A stretch of DNA of 64,000 nucleotides from Streptomyces sp. XD-27. Its GTDB lineage: Bacteria; Actinomycetota; Actinomycetes; Streptomycetales; Streptomycetaceae. The stretch lies in assembly GCF_030553055.1 (NCBI RefSeq), contig NZ_CP130713.1, positions 3,348,001 through 3,412,000 of the forward strand, in the 5' to 3' direction. Shown piece after piece: positions 32,721 to 40,366 of the stretch (its first letter is position 1; every line of letters begins with the position of its first letter). The notes under the pieces were generated by a model. The model was given only the letters and a program-made list of their open reading frames with translations, ran no database searches and was not told the origin of the DNA. The position numbers and the translations under genes were made by a program.

Positions 32721-33749
32721 ATGAAGCTTCGCCGCGCACTGGCGACCACGGCGGCGACGGCCGCCCTCGCCCCCGCCGCGCTTCTCGCCGCCCCGGTCGC
32801 GCATGCCGAGACGCCGACCCCCACGCCGCCCCCGTCCGCCACCGCCACTCCGGCGCCGACCCCACCCGGCCCGACGCCCACGGCACCGCATCCGACGGCC
32901 CCGTCGACCGAGGACCCCGGCCCTGCCCCCGGACCCACCACCTCCGCCCCCACAGCACCGGCCCCCACCCCCACCACGCCGGGCCCGACGGACACGGCGA
33001 GCGCGCCGGGCCCCACACCGACTCCCCCGGCCACTGCGCCCACTCCTCCCCCGCCATCCTCCGAGGGCCCGATCTCCGGGTGCGGGAACGACGAGTACCA
33101 CGAGGACCCGGACCTCGCCACGACCCTGGTCGGCCTGCCGTCGAAGGTCGTCGCGGGCAGCGGCTTCCACACCTTCGCGTACGAGGTCAGGAACGGCTCC
33201 GGCCGCTCCTACGAGCGCGTGGACTACGGCGTCCTCGCGGGCACCGTCCACGCGAACCACCCTGACGGGACCGAGGAGTTCCTGACCCTGCAGTTCAAGG
33301 ACCCGCGTACCGGTGCCTGGCACGACGTACAGGACACCTACATGACCTTCACCGGCGTGCCCCCGCACGCGACCGTCCGGCTGGACCTCCGCCTGAGCGT
33401 CTCCGCCCGGGCCCCGGAGGGGTTCGGCTACGCCATCACCGTGGGCGCGTATGTGGACGACGAGGGCAACTGCGTCTACTCCACCGGCGAGTACTACGAG
33501 TTCGACGTGCTGCGGGCGGGCCGGAGGGCGGGCGAGGTCCCGCCAGCCAAGCCCAAGCCGCACCCGCAAGGCGGAAACCGCCCCTTCCCGGTCCCGCACC
33601 CCAACCCGGCCCCCGCCCCCCAAGGCGGCCTCGCCGAGACCGGCACCTCCTCGCCCCTGCCGGCGATCGCCATCATCGGCGGAGTGGCGATGGCAGCGGG
33701 CACGGGAGCGGTGCTGACGGTCCGCCGCGCCCGCCGCCGCACGCCGTAA
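32721..33749 (+). CDS. LAxTG cell-wall-anchored surface protein
   Basis: A 342-residue exported protein. The signal peptide is MKLRRALATTAATAALAPAA with a cut near AHAET. About 95 residues of Pro/Thr-rich sequence follow, then a folded domain (about 125-265; GCGNDEYHEDPDLATTLVG to TGEYYEFDVLRAG) of mostly beta strands, a Pro-rich spacer, and the sortase signal LAETG with a hydrophobic helix and Arg tail. LAxTG is the recognition motif of Streptomyces class E sortases, so the protein is probably joined to the wall. Ligand unknown. Confidence 0.88.
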   Translation: MKLRRALATTAATAALAPAALLAAPVAHAETPTPTPPPSATATPAPTPPGPTPTAPHPTAPSTEDPGPAPGPTTSAPTAPAPTPTTPGPTDTASAPGPTPTPPATAPTPPPPSSEGPISGCGNDEYHEDPDLATTLVGLPSKVVAGSGFHTFAYEVRNGSGRSYERVDYGVLAGTVHANHPDGTEEFLTLQFKDPRTGAWHDVQDTYMTFTGVPPHATVRLDLRLSVSARAPEGFGYAITVGAYVDDEGNCVYSTGEYYEFDVLRAGRRAGEVPPAKPKPHPQGGNRPFPVPHPNPAPAPQGGLAETGTSSPLPAIAIIGGVAMAAGTGAVLTVRRARRRTP

Positions 33750-33879
33750 CGCCCCACCGCCCCCAGCGCTACCGCCTGGACCTCGTCCCGGCCGGCACAC
33801 CACCCGGCCGGTCCACGGTCACCTTCCGGCCCGTGCCGCTGCGCATGCTGAGGCGGCGCCGTGCATGGAGCGGCTCAGC

Positions 33880-34248
33880 TCACCATCCGGTGAGCGTGCA
33901 GCCGGCCGGGACCCAGCCCTTGGTCCCCCGGTAGTCCAGGTACGTCCACAGGTTCTTCTCCCAGCCGCACAGGTCGTACGACTGCCCCTTTTCGTCGCCG
34001 CATTTCGCCTGCTTGGCGAGCCCGCCCTTCGGGAAGAGACCCCGCGCCGTCGAGTTGAGCCTCTTCGACGCGCGGATCTTGACGCTCTCCTTCGCCTTGA
34101 GCGTCATGCCCTTGTCGCACGCACCGCCCTTCGCCGCGGTCGTGGGAGCCTTCGCAGGCGTGAGGGACCCGGCCGAGGCCGCCCCCGTGGTGAACAGTGT
34201 TGCCCCCGTCATCGCCGCCACAGCCAGCAGCGAAGCCAACTTGCGCAT
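33880..34248 (-). CDS. Small secreted protein, SH3-like
   Basis: A 122-residue protein with a signal peptide (MRKLASLLAVAAMTGATLFT, cleavage near ASAGS). The mature part (TLKAKESVKIRASKRLNSTA then LFPKGGLAKQ, GWEKNLWTYLDYRGTKGWVP) follows the pattern of bacterial SH3 domains, often linked to wall binding. Four Cys may form disulfides. ATG with GGGGAA upstream. An upstream in-frame ATG would bury the signal. Confidence 0.82.
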   Translation of the reverse strand: MRKLASLLAVAAMTGATLFTTGAASAGSLTPAKAPTTAAKGGACDKGMTLKAKESVKIRASKRLNSTARGLFPKGGLAKQAKCGDEKGQSYDLCGWEKNLWTYLDYRGTKGWVPAGCTLTGW

Positions 34249-34489
34249 ATACATTCCCCGTTCGTGCAAGCGGGCGCCTTGCGCGCCCGCGGTCGCGCGG
34301 AGTCTAGCCACCGGGATGCCCACACGGGCATGGGGGTTGTCCAGCGACGGAAGGGGCGGCCGCCCGGCCTGTGGCGGGCGCCCGCCGCTTCCGAATCAAG
34401 CCAATCGCCGCGTGCGCCCTTGACGGCTCCGAGAGCCTCCGGAAACGTCACCGCAAGGAACCGCAACCGGCTTGATCCGGGAGGGGATC

Positions 34490-34756
34490 GTGGACCTACA
34501 GTTCATCGGGATCGACCCGACGACATCGGGCAACGGCTCACCGACGGTGTGGGTGGATGAGGAAACAGCCGACCTGGTCCTCCAGGGCATCAAGGCCGAG
34601 GAAGCACTGAAAGCACTGGTCAGCAGTACGGAGTGGGCAGTCGGGCACGAGACGGGCATCCCCGATCACGAGACGGTGATCCGCCTTCCGGCCCGTATGG
34701 TGCCGATCTTGAGGGAGGCGTGCGATGTCGCGGAGCGACGTGCCGGAGTTCGATGA
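34490..34756 (+). CDS. Small protein of unknown function, first gene of a DUF6879/XRE module
   Basis: An 88-residue protein (MDLQFIGIDPTTSGNGSPTV and so on) with acidic middle and HETVIRLPARMVPILREA near the end. I do not recognise a family. GTG start with GGGAGGGG just upstream. The DUF6879 gene starts inside its 3' end (32-base overlap), so the two are coupled. Such small genes often precede DUF6879 in Streptomyces. Confidence 0.75.
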   Translation: MDLQFIGIDPTTSGNGSPTVWVDEETADLVLQGIKAEEALKALVSSTEWAVGHETGIPDHETVIRLPARMVPILREACDVAERRAGVR

Positions 34757-35258
34757 GCTGCTGAAGAACGCTCGACACACGGCCGTCCACCTGGAGATGC
34801 GGGACAACTACGGCGTCGGCGACGAGGCCGCAGGGTTCCAGCACTTCAAGCGAACCGGGGACGCCGACCAGAACCCGGACTCGGCGTTCTGGGTACCGTG
34901 GACATCGCTGGTGCGTGAGGCGGTGGGACGCAGTGTGGTGATGCGCCGGGCCCGGATCGTCTCCGAGCCGGTGACCGACTACATCCGGTACGAACACGCC
35001 CTGACCCCCGTCAACCTCACCGTCGGCGAACGGGTCCGCTGGCTCCCGCGTCGCCAGGCGTCGGAGATCGCCCTCCCCGGCAACGACTTCTGGGTCTTCG
35101 ATGGCCGCCTGGTGCAGTTCAACCATTTCACCGGTGATGGGGACTGGGCCGATCCGAAGTATTCGATGTCCGAGGACCCCGCCGTGGTCAAGCTCTGCGT
35201 CTCCGCTTTCGAGGCAGTGTGGGAGCAAGCTGTCGACCACGAGAAGTTCACGGTCTGA
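34725..35258 (+). CDS. DUF6879 protein
   Basis: A 177-residue protein with the family pattern: FDELLKNARHTAVHLEMRDN at the start, DSAFWVPWTSLVREAVGRSV, RARIVSEPVTDYIRYEHAL, then LPGNDFWVFDGRLVQFNHFT. Members pair with XRE-DUF5753 regulators in Streptomyces, as here. Function unknown. The ATG has GGGAGG upstream and overlaps the previous gene. Confidence 0.85.
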   Translation: MSRSDVPEFDELLKNARHTAVHLEMRDNYGVGDEAAGFQHFKRTGDADQNPDSAFWVPWTSLVREAVGRSVVMRRARIVSEPVTDYIRYEHALTPVNLTVGERVRWLPRRQASEIALPGNDFWVFDGRLVQFNHFTGDGDWADPKYSMSEDPAVVKLCVSAFEAVWEQAVDHEKFTV

Positions 35259-35273
35259 CTCCGAAGCGCATTC

Positions 35274-36122
35274 ATGCCCGCCTCCCCTTCGTCCAGCGCC
35301 CAGACGGCCCGTGAAGCACTCGCGGTGCGCTTGAAGCATCTCCGCGTTGACGCCGGCCTCACCGGGAAGGAACTCTCCGCCCGGTGCGGCTGGCACCCTG
35401 CCAAGACGACCCGCATTCAGAAGGGCGAGGCAGCACCGTCGGATGCGGACATCCGGGCCTGGTGCACGGCATGCGGGGCGGACAGCCAGGCAGACGACCT
35501 GATCGCCACGGCCCGCGCGGTCGACTCGATGTATGTGGAGTGGCGCAGGCTCCAGCGCAACGGGATGCGCCAGATTCAGGAGAGCGTGTACGCGCTCAAC
35601 GAACAGTCCTCACACCAGCGGGTGTACGTCTCCAACGTCATGCCGGGCTTTTTCCAGACTCCGGCGTATGCGTCCGCGCTCATGGAGTCGATCACCGACT
35701 TCCACGGCACCCCCAACGACGTCACCGAGGCCGTCGCGGCTCGGGTCGCTCGCAGCCGCTTCCTCTACGAGGGCGGCCACCGCTACGCGGTCATCATGGA
35801 GGAGGCCGTCCTCCGGTACCGCATCGGCGACCGGGAGACGATGGACGGTCAGCTCCGGCATCTACTCACCGTCATGCGCCTACCATCAGTCTCCCTCGGC
35901 GTCATTCCCTTCGGCACCGAGCGCACCGTCTGGCCATTGGAGGCGTTCTACCTCTTCGACGGAAGCCGCGTTGTCGTCGAAACGCTGACGGCGGAGGTCA
36001 ACGTCGTCCAACCGCGCGAACTTGCCGACTACGCACGTGCCTTCGACAAGCTGTCGAAGATGGCCGTGTTCGGCGACCGTGCCCGCGCGCACATCACGTC
36101 CGCGGTCGACGCCCTCGGGTGA
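35274..36122 (+). CDS. XRE-type regulator with DUF5753 domain
   Basis: A 282-residue protein. The N-terminal helix-turn-helix (LRVDAGLTGKELSARCGWHP then KTTRIQKGEAAPSDADIRAW) is followed by DUF5753 (VYVSNVMPGFFQTPAYASAL, then GGHRYAVIMEEAVLRY and VIPFGTERTVWPLEAFYLF). This class is abundant in Streptomyces and usually pairs with a small acidic partner, here DUF6879. The start codon has only a weak ribosome binding site 15 bp after the previous stop. Confidence 0.9.
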   Translation: MPASPSSSAQTAREALAVRLKHLRVDAGLTGKELSARCGWHPAKTTRIQKGEAAPSDADIRAWCTACGADSQADDLIATARAVDSMYVEWRRLQRNGMRQIQESVYALNEQSSHQRVYVSNVMPGFFQTPAYASALMESITDFHGTPNDVTEAVAARVARSRFLYEGGHRYAVIMEEAVLRYRIGDRETMDGQLRHLLTVMRLPSVSLGVIPFGTERTVWPLEAFYLFDGSRVVVETLTAEVNVVQPRELADYARAFDKLSKMAVFGDRARAHITSAVDALG

Positions 36123-36256
36123 ATCCGCGCAATATTCCGCAACTTCATTGAGGATGCTCTGGCGTTCTCTCTACCGTCGTTGACGTCGCAGGGCGGGCCC
36201 GAAAACCCCTGGCGCCATCCGCAGCACCACTCGAACTGATCGAGAGGAGCACCATC

Positions 36257-36676
36257 ATGAGCACCCCCTTCAGCCCGGAGCGCGACGAGTTGGGCCGGTT
36301 CTTCACCATCACCGGGCAGCGGTTCCGCGAAGGCGAGACGAGCCCGCTGGAGATGTTCTCCGGAGCCATCGACGCCGAGTGGCACCGGATGCTCGGGGGC
36401 CCGGGGTACGGCGATTTCTGCACCGAGACCGCCGGCATGGTGATCGGCCACGCGCCCATGAAGGGTCTGGGTGAAATCTCCTGGGTCCGCGCCTACGAGA
36501 ACATGTTCGGCCCCCTGCCCGAAGTCTGGTTCACCGGTGCGGACGGCCAGGTCGACGAAGAGACTCTGGCCCAGTACCGGAAGACCGGTACCGTGGTTTC
36601 CGAGTGGGACTGCGGCCCCACCACCGGTGATGGCGACGACCTCGTGCCCACGCCGCGGAAGGCCACCACGCGGTGA
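36257..36676 (+). CDS. 139-residue protein of unknown function, first in a four-gene coupled operon
   Basis: An acidic protein: RDELGRFFTITGQRFREGET, SPLEMFSGAIDAEWHRML, YGDFCTETAGMVIGH, ENMFGPLPEVWFTGADGQ and VVSEWDCGP near the end. The tail is polar and probably flexible. I do not recognise a domain. GAGAGGAGC before the ATG is a good ribosome binding site. The stop overlaps the GTG of the next gene (GTGA). A small first product followed by a kinase-like protein and a GNAT could be a substrate, but this is speculation. Confidence 0.75.
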   Translation: MSTPFSPERDELGRFFTITGQRFREGETSPLEMFSGAIDAEWHRMLGGPGYGDFCTETAGMVIGHAPMKGLGEISWVRAYENMFGPLPEVWFTGADGQVDEETLAQYRKTGTVVSEWDCGPTTGDGDDLVPTPRKATTR

Positions 36677-37296
36677 TCACCGCACACACTGACGGAGCGC
36701 TCCGGCTGACCGCTGGGGCGCTCCGCCTCGTTGAGGGACGCACGACCAGCCCGAAGACCGCGGACATCGAGCCGTACGTGGAAGCGGTCTCCGACCACTG
36801 CCCCTACCTCGCTCCTTCGGTGGAGCGTGACTTGACCGGCTGGACCGTGTACGAGGCGGCAGGGGATCCCGATGACGTCGAAGCCGAGGTATTCCACGCC
36901 GGGGTACAGGCTGCCGAGTGGGTGCGGCCTCTCGCGACGCGACGGCACGGCGTGCTCGTCTGCGAGAACATCGTCATCCTCGGCGGGCACGAAGGGCTGC
37001 TGACGTGGCCGCACTGGGTTCTCAAGAACCTGTATGGGCCAGTGGGGCTGATGTTCGGCAAGTTCCGCGCGGGCGAACAGCGCGTCAGCCGGGACGGTCG
37101 CGGTATCCCGGAACCACCGCTCTCGTTCCTGCCTGTGCGGGTGGCGATACGTCCGCGCGATCCCCGGTTTCTGGCGGCGACACCGGACCTAGCCGCCACC
37201 GTGGCTGTCGCAGTAGATGACGGGCGCGATGTGTTCGAGGATTTCCCGAAGGACTGGAAGGCAGTACGTGCATGGGCGAAGGGACTCCTGGCATGA
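36673..37296 (+). CDS. 207-residue protein of unknown function, operon gene 2
   Basis: GTG start overlapping the previous stop (GTGA). The sequence has recognisable stretches (AVSDHCPYLAPSVERDLTGW, VLVCENIVILGGHEGLLTWP, LSFLPVRVAIRPRDPRFLA) but I cannot place it in a named family. There is no signal peptide or membrane helix, so it is probably cytoplasmic. The stop overlaps the ATG of the kinase-like gene. Confidence 0.75.
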   Translation: MITAHTDGALRLTAGALRLVEGRTTSPKTADIEPYVEAVSDHCPYLAPSVERDLTGWTVYEAAGDPDDVEAEVFHAGVQAAEWVRPLATRRHGVLVCENIVILGGHEGLLTWPHWVLKNLYGPVGLMFGKFRAGEQRVSRDGRGIPEPPLSFLPVRVAIRPRDPRFLAATPDLAATVAVAVDDGRDVFEDFPKDWKAVRAWAKGLLA

Positions 37297-38180
37297 CAGC
37301 ACCCCCGCGTGAGGCGATGGGCCTTCTGACCGAACGGTTCGGCTCCCCCGTCACCGCGGATCTCCTCAGCGACCGCCGCGGCTCGCGGACCTGGAAGGTA
37401 GTCACCCCAGCCGTGCCCCTGGCGGTGAAGGCCAACGTTCCCGGACAGGACAGGGCACGGGACAAGGCCGCGGAGCTGGAACAGGAAGATCAGCACTTGC
37501 TCCACCTCACCAAGGTCAGTGCCGTCGAACCGTCGTACCGGGTCGACGCCGGGCCATGGGAGGGCGGCCAGTGGCTCGCCGTCCGGTGGCTCGACGGCGT
37601 CCCGCTGTGGCACGCGCTGGCCCTGGCGCGCGGCCCTGAAGGAAACCGGCCCTCCGTGCGGCCGTGGCTCCTCGCCATCGCCCGCTCCTGGGCGCAGCGC
37701 CTCGCAGGCCTGCACGCCGCCGGGTGGGCACACGCCGACGTACAGCCCACCAACACCCTTGTCGATGCGGAGACCGTCCACCTGATCGACTACGCCCTCG
37801 CGTGTGGGCCCGCGGAAGGCCGGCGCGTGCCGTACCGGGGTGCCCTCACCCACACCACCGCCCCCGAAGTCGCCGACGCCGTCCTGTCCACGAGCGCGGA
37901 CACCCATATCCAGGCCCGCCCCGAAGCCGATGTGTGGGGCCTTGGCGCCTCGCTGTTCTGGTGCTGGACCGGACAGCGACCCGTCGCGTACGAGGACACC
38001 GTGGACCGCATGGCGAAGCTCCAGGCCATCGCCCGGGGGCGCACTGTCCCTCTCGACAATGTCCGACCGTGGGCCTTCCCCGCGTTCGAGCGCATCATCA
38101 CGGCGTGCATGGCCACTGCCCCTGACCAGCGCCCTTCCACCGCTCAGGTGGCTGCCGGGCTCACCGAGGCAGACCAGTGA
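37293..38180 (+). CDS. Protein kinase-like protein, operon gene 3
   Basis: A 295-residue protein with a kinase fold. The ATP lysine is in LAVKAN, the catalytic loop is HADVQPTN in place of HRDxxxxN, the metal site is DYA in place of DFG (LIDYALACG), APE is TTAPEVAD, and the F-helix Asp is in ADVWGLGASLFW. A classical glycine loop is not seen. Catalytic residues are kept, so it may be active on a protein or small molecule. It starts within the previous stop codon (ATGA) and ends within the GNAT start (GTGA). Confidence 0.82.
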   Translation: MTAPPREAMGLLTERFGSPVTADLLSDRRGSRTWKVVTPAVPLAVKANVPGQDRARDKAAELEQEDQHLLHLTKVSAVEPSYRVDAGPWEGGQWLAVRWLDGVPLWHALALARGPEGNRPSVRPWLLAIARSWAQRLAGLHAAGWAHADVQPTNTLVDAETVHLIDYALACGPAEGRRVPYRGALTHTTAPEVADAVLSTSADTHIQARPEADVWGLGASLFWCWTGQRPVAYEDTVDRMAKLQAIARGRTVPLDNVRPWAFPAFERIITACMATAPDQRPSTAQVAAGLTEADQ

Positions 38181-38665
38181 TCACGATCCGGGACCTCACC
38201 ATGGACGACGCACCCGCCGTCCAGCGCATCTACAGCGGCGCCTCGGTCCGGTTCACCCATGACCGCCCCTTCACCGCTCAAGAGGCCCGCGCGCGAGTCG
38301 CCAAAGCCCTCGAAGTGGCCCGCCAAATTCCCCGGCCGCGATGGGATTTCGGCATTGTGGCGGGGAGAGACGTGGTCGGCGTCACGGCCCTTCGCCTCCG
38401 TCAGCCAGGACTCGGCACCTTGAGTTACATCCTGCGCGAGGACACGTGGGGTAAGGGCTACGCCACCGAAGCGGCCAAGCAGGTTGTTGAGTTCGCCTTC
38501 ACCACTGCCGACCTGGAGAGGCTGGAAGCCAAGCACCACCCTGAGAATCCCGCCTCCGGCCGCGTCTTGGCCAAGGCGGGATTCCAATGCGTCCGCACAT
38601 CCAACCTTCATGCCATCGACGGCGTGATGGTGCCGTACCCCGTCTACGAACTGCGTCGTTCGTGA
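38177..38665 (+). CDS. GNAT family acetyltransferase, operon gene 4
   Basis: A 162-residue acetyltransferase of the RimJ/RimL type: MITIRDLTMDDAPAVQRIYS at the start, LSYILREDTWGKGYATEAAK with the acetyl-CoA loop (GKGYAT), then HPENPASGRVLAKAGFQC. GTG start overlaps the kinase-like stop. Translational coupling through four genes indicates a joint task; target unknown. Confidence 0.87.
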   Translation: MITIRDLTMDDAPAVQRIYSGASVRFTHDRPFTAQEARARVAKALEVARQIPRPRWDFGIVAGRDVVGVTALRLRQPGLGTLSYILREDTWGKGYATEAAKQVVEFAFTTADLERLEAKHHPENPASGRVLAKAGFQCVRTSNLHAIDGVMVPYPVYELRRS

Positions 38666-38692
38666 CGTCACGGCTCCGGCGTGCGGGAAGTG

Positions 38693-38896
38693 TCAGGTCA
38701 GGTGGTCGAACTCCCCCGCCTTGACGCCGAGCACGAGCGCCCGGAACTCGTCGCGGCTCGTGGTCACGACGGTGGCGGGTTCATCGCTTTCCCGCATGAG
38801 GATGCCGTCAGCGGTCGCGGCCAGTTCGATGCATTGGCCGCCGTCCCCTCCGCTGGAGAAGGACGACTTCTTCCAATGGATTTCGGTGTTCTTCAC
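38693..38896 (-). CDS. DUF397 protein
   Basis: A 67-residue protein with the DUF397 pattern: IHWKKSSFSSGGDGGQCIEL, then ILMRESDEPATVVTTSRDEF and FDHLT at the end. DUF397 proteins are small partners of XRE-DUF5753 regulators, as here, where the regulator ends six bases upstream. Such pairs have been compared to toxin-antitoxin and developmental control modules. Confidence 0.92.
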   Translation of the reverse strand: MKNTEIHWKKSSFSSGGDGGQCIELAATADGILMRESDEPATVVTTSRDEFRALVLGVKAGEFDHLT

Positions 38897-38902
38897 AGCG
38901 GC

Positions 38903-39754
38903 TCACAGTTCCCGCGCAGCGGCGCGCATCAGCTTCTTCGAATCGCCGGCACTGAGCGAAATCTTTTCAACGTGCTCGATGAGCGCGCGGTACTTGCCGA
39001 GCTGAGCGTCGGCATCCAGAAACGCGCCATCGAAGGCATTGTCCACCTGGACTGTATCCAGCTGGGGGACGGGTCCGCCCGCGTACGTAAGAGACTGGAT
39101 CGACGACGTGATCCCCTCGGCCTCGAACGGGATGAGCCGGATGGACGCCGTCGGCCAGTCTGCGGCCTCGCAGAGGAACTCGATCTGCGCGCGCATGACG
39201 CTACGGCTTCCGTATCGCATGTGCAGCGCCGACTCGTGCAGGAAGACTTCAAGGTCTGTCGGAGACGACCGCTCAAGGATGCGGCGCCGCGCCATCCGGT
39301 GCCGGACGGCCGCGTCGACTGCCGCTGCCGGTCGCTGGGTGATGGCGCGGTCGAATACCGCGCGAGCGTAATCCTCGGTCTGGAGCAGCCCCGGGACGAT
39401 GAGCAGCTCGATGACGCGCACATAGCGCGCATGGTGCTCCAGTTCCGCCAGGTCGAGGGCGCTGGCCGTCAGGATGTCGCGGAACTCCTTCCACCACCCC
39501 GTGCTGCGCTCGTCCGCCATGGCGGCCAGCGCATCGATGTAGGCGGTGTCCCGCGCGGAGTAGTGCGAGGCCAGGTGCCGGACCCGCTCTCCGCTGACGC
39601 CATGCCGACCCGACTCGATGTGGCTGACCCGTGGGCGCTCCCAGCCCAGCGACGCGGCGGCCTCCGCGCTGGACATGCCCGCCGCTTCCCGAAGCTTCCG
39701 CAACTCCGCACCCAACCGCGCCTGACGTGCGGTGGGTTGGTCGCGTGCAGGCAT
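38903..39754 (-). CDS. XRE-type regulator with DUF5753 domain
   Basis: A 283-residue regulator. The helix-turn-helix is LGAELRKLREAAGMSSAEAA then LGWERPRVSHIESGRHGVSG. DUF5753 follows (ARYVRVIELLIVPGLLQTED, then LHESALHMRYGSRSVMRAQI and IRLIPFEAEG). The DUF397 partner is six bases downstream. It diverges from the small gene at 39925. Confidence 0.92.
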   Translation of the reverse strand: MPARDQPTARQARLGAELRKLREAAGMSSAEAAASLGWERPRVSHIESGRHGVSGERVRHLASHYSARDTAYIDALAAMADERSTGWWKEFRDILTASALDLAELEHHARYVRVIELLIVPGLLQTEDYARAVFDRAITQRPAAAVDAAVRHRMARRRILERSSPTDLEVFLHESALHMRYGSRSVMRAQIEFLCEAADWPTASIRLIPFEAEGITSSIQSLTYAGGPVPQLDTVQVDNAFDGAFLDADAQLGKYRALIEHVEKISLSAGDSKKLMRAAAREL

Positions 39755-39924
39755 CTGGTCCCTCTCAATCTGGCGTGGCGGCTCGCCATCCCCACTCTGC
39801 CATGGTCACCCTTCCGAGCGTAACGAGCGACTCACTGTTGCGTCGGCTCACTAGTGAGTCCTACGGTCGGTCTCGCACGCGCAGCACGCACCAACAGGCC
39901 CCGCACCAACGCGGAAGGAAGCCC

Positions 39925-40149
39925 ATGACCAGCTTGCGCAATCGCCACCCCTACGCCGTCGGCGACACCGTCTACGACACGCGTCAGAAGCGCCGAGGCG
40001 TCATCTCCACCCGGCCCGAGCCCGGCCGGTGGATCTGGCTCACGGACCCCGACAACCCCCAAGACCTCGAAAACGGCACCTGGCACACGCTGTTCGGCGA
40101 CATCCGCCCCGTCGAACAGCCCGGCCACCTCAGCGGAGGTCAGCCGTGA
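39925..40149 (+). CDS. Small protein, divergent from an XRE regulator
   Basis: A 74-residue protein (MTSLRNRHPYAVGDTVYDTR and so on) with KRRGVISTR, RWIWLTDPDN and TWHTLFGDIRPVE. The arrangement of short strands and VGDTVYD resembles a KOW or SH3-type barrel, but I do not assign a family. GGAAGGAAG precedes the ATG. The stop overlaps the GTG of the next small frame. Such genes commonly sit opposite XRE-DUF5753 regulators in Streptomyces. Confidence 0.75.
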   Translation: MTSLRNRHPYAVGDTVYDTRQKRRGVISTRPEPGRWIWLTDPDNPQDLENGTWHTLFGDIRPVEQPGHLSGGQP

Positions 40150-40366
40150 TCACGAACACCGCAGCCGCGCTTCTGCTTCTCCTCGCCGCCGCCGGGATGT
40201 GTCGCCGCGAGCCCACCGGCAGGCATCGTGCGCGGCGGGGCGCGCGGCCTGTGCCGCGCTGGGGGCCTTACGCGGCAGCGTCACCGTCGACCGGCTGCTC
40301 GCCGTCGTGTGGAGCGTCGGGACCTGCGCCGTCCTCTGTCTGCTCGGTTTACTGATCGTCGCGTGA
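40146..40366 (+). pseudogene. Small two-helix membrane protein, probably broken by a 1-base deletion
   Basis: A GTG overlaps the previous stop (GTGA) and encodes one hydrophobic segment (TAAALLLLLAAAGMC). The frame then turns into Arg/Pro/Ser-rich sequence. One extra base near 40218-40224 would join it to a frame with better codon use that encodes ALRGSVTVDRLLAVVWSVGT and a second hydrophobic segment (CAVLCLLGLLIVA), ending at 40366 with 73 residues. As written, the frame stops at 40355. The repaired frame has two TTA codons, rare in Streptomyces. Both readings overlap the end of the convergent GMC gene. Less sure than the other breaks. Confidence 0.5.

Noticed and set aside
36499..36508. A LexA-like palindrome GAACATGTTC
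   Set aside because: The spacing between half sites is two bases, not the four of the actinobacterial SOS box, and it lies inside a coding region.
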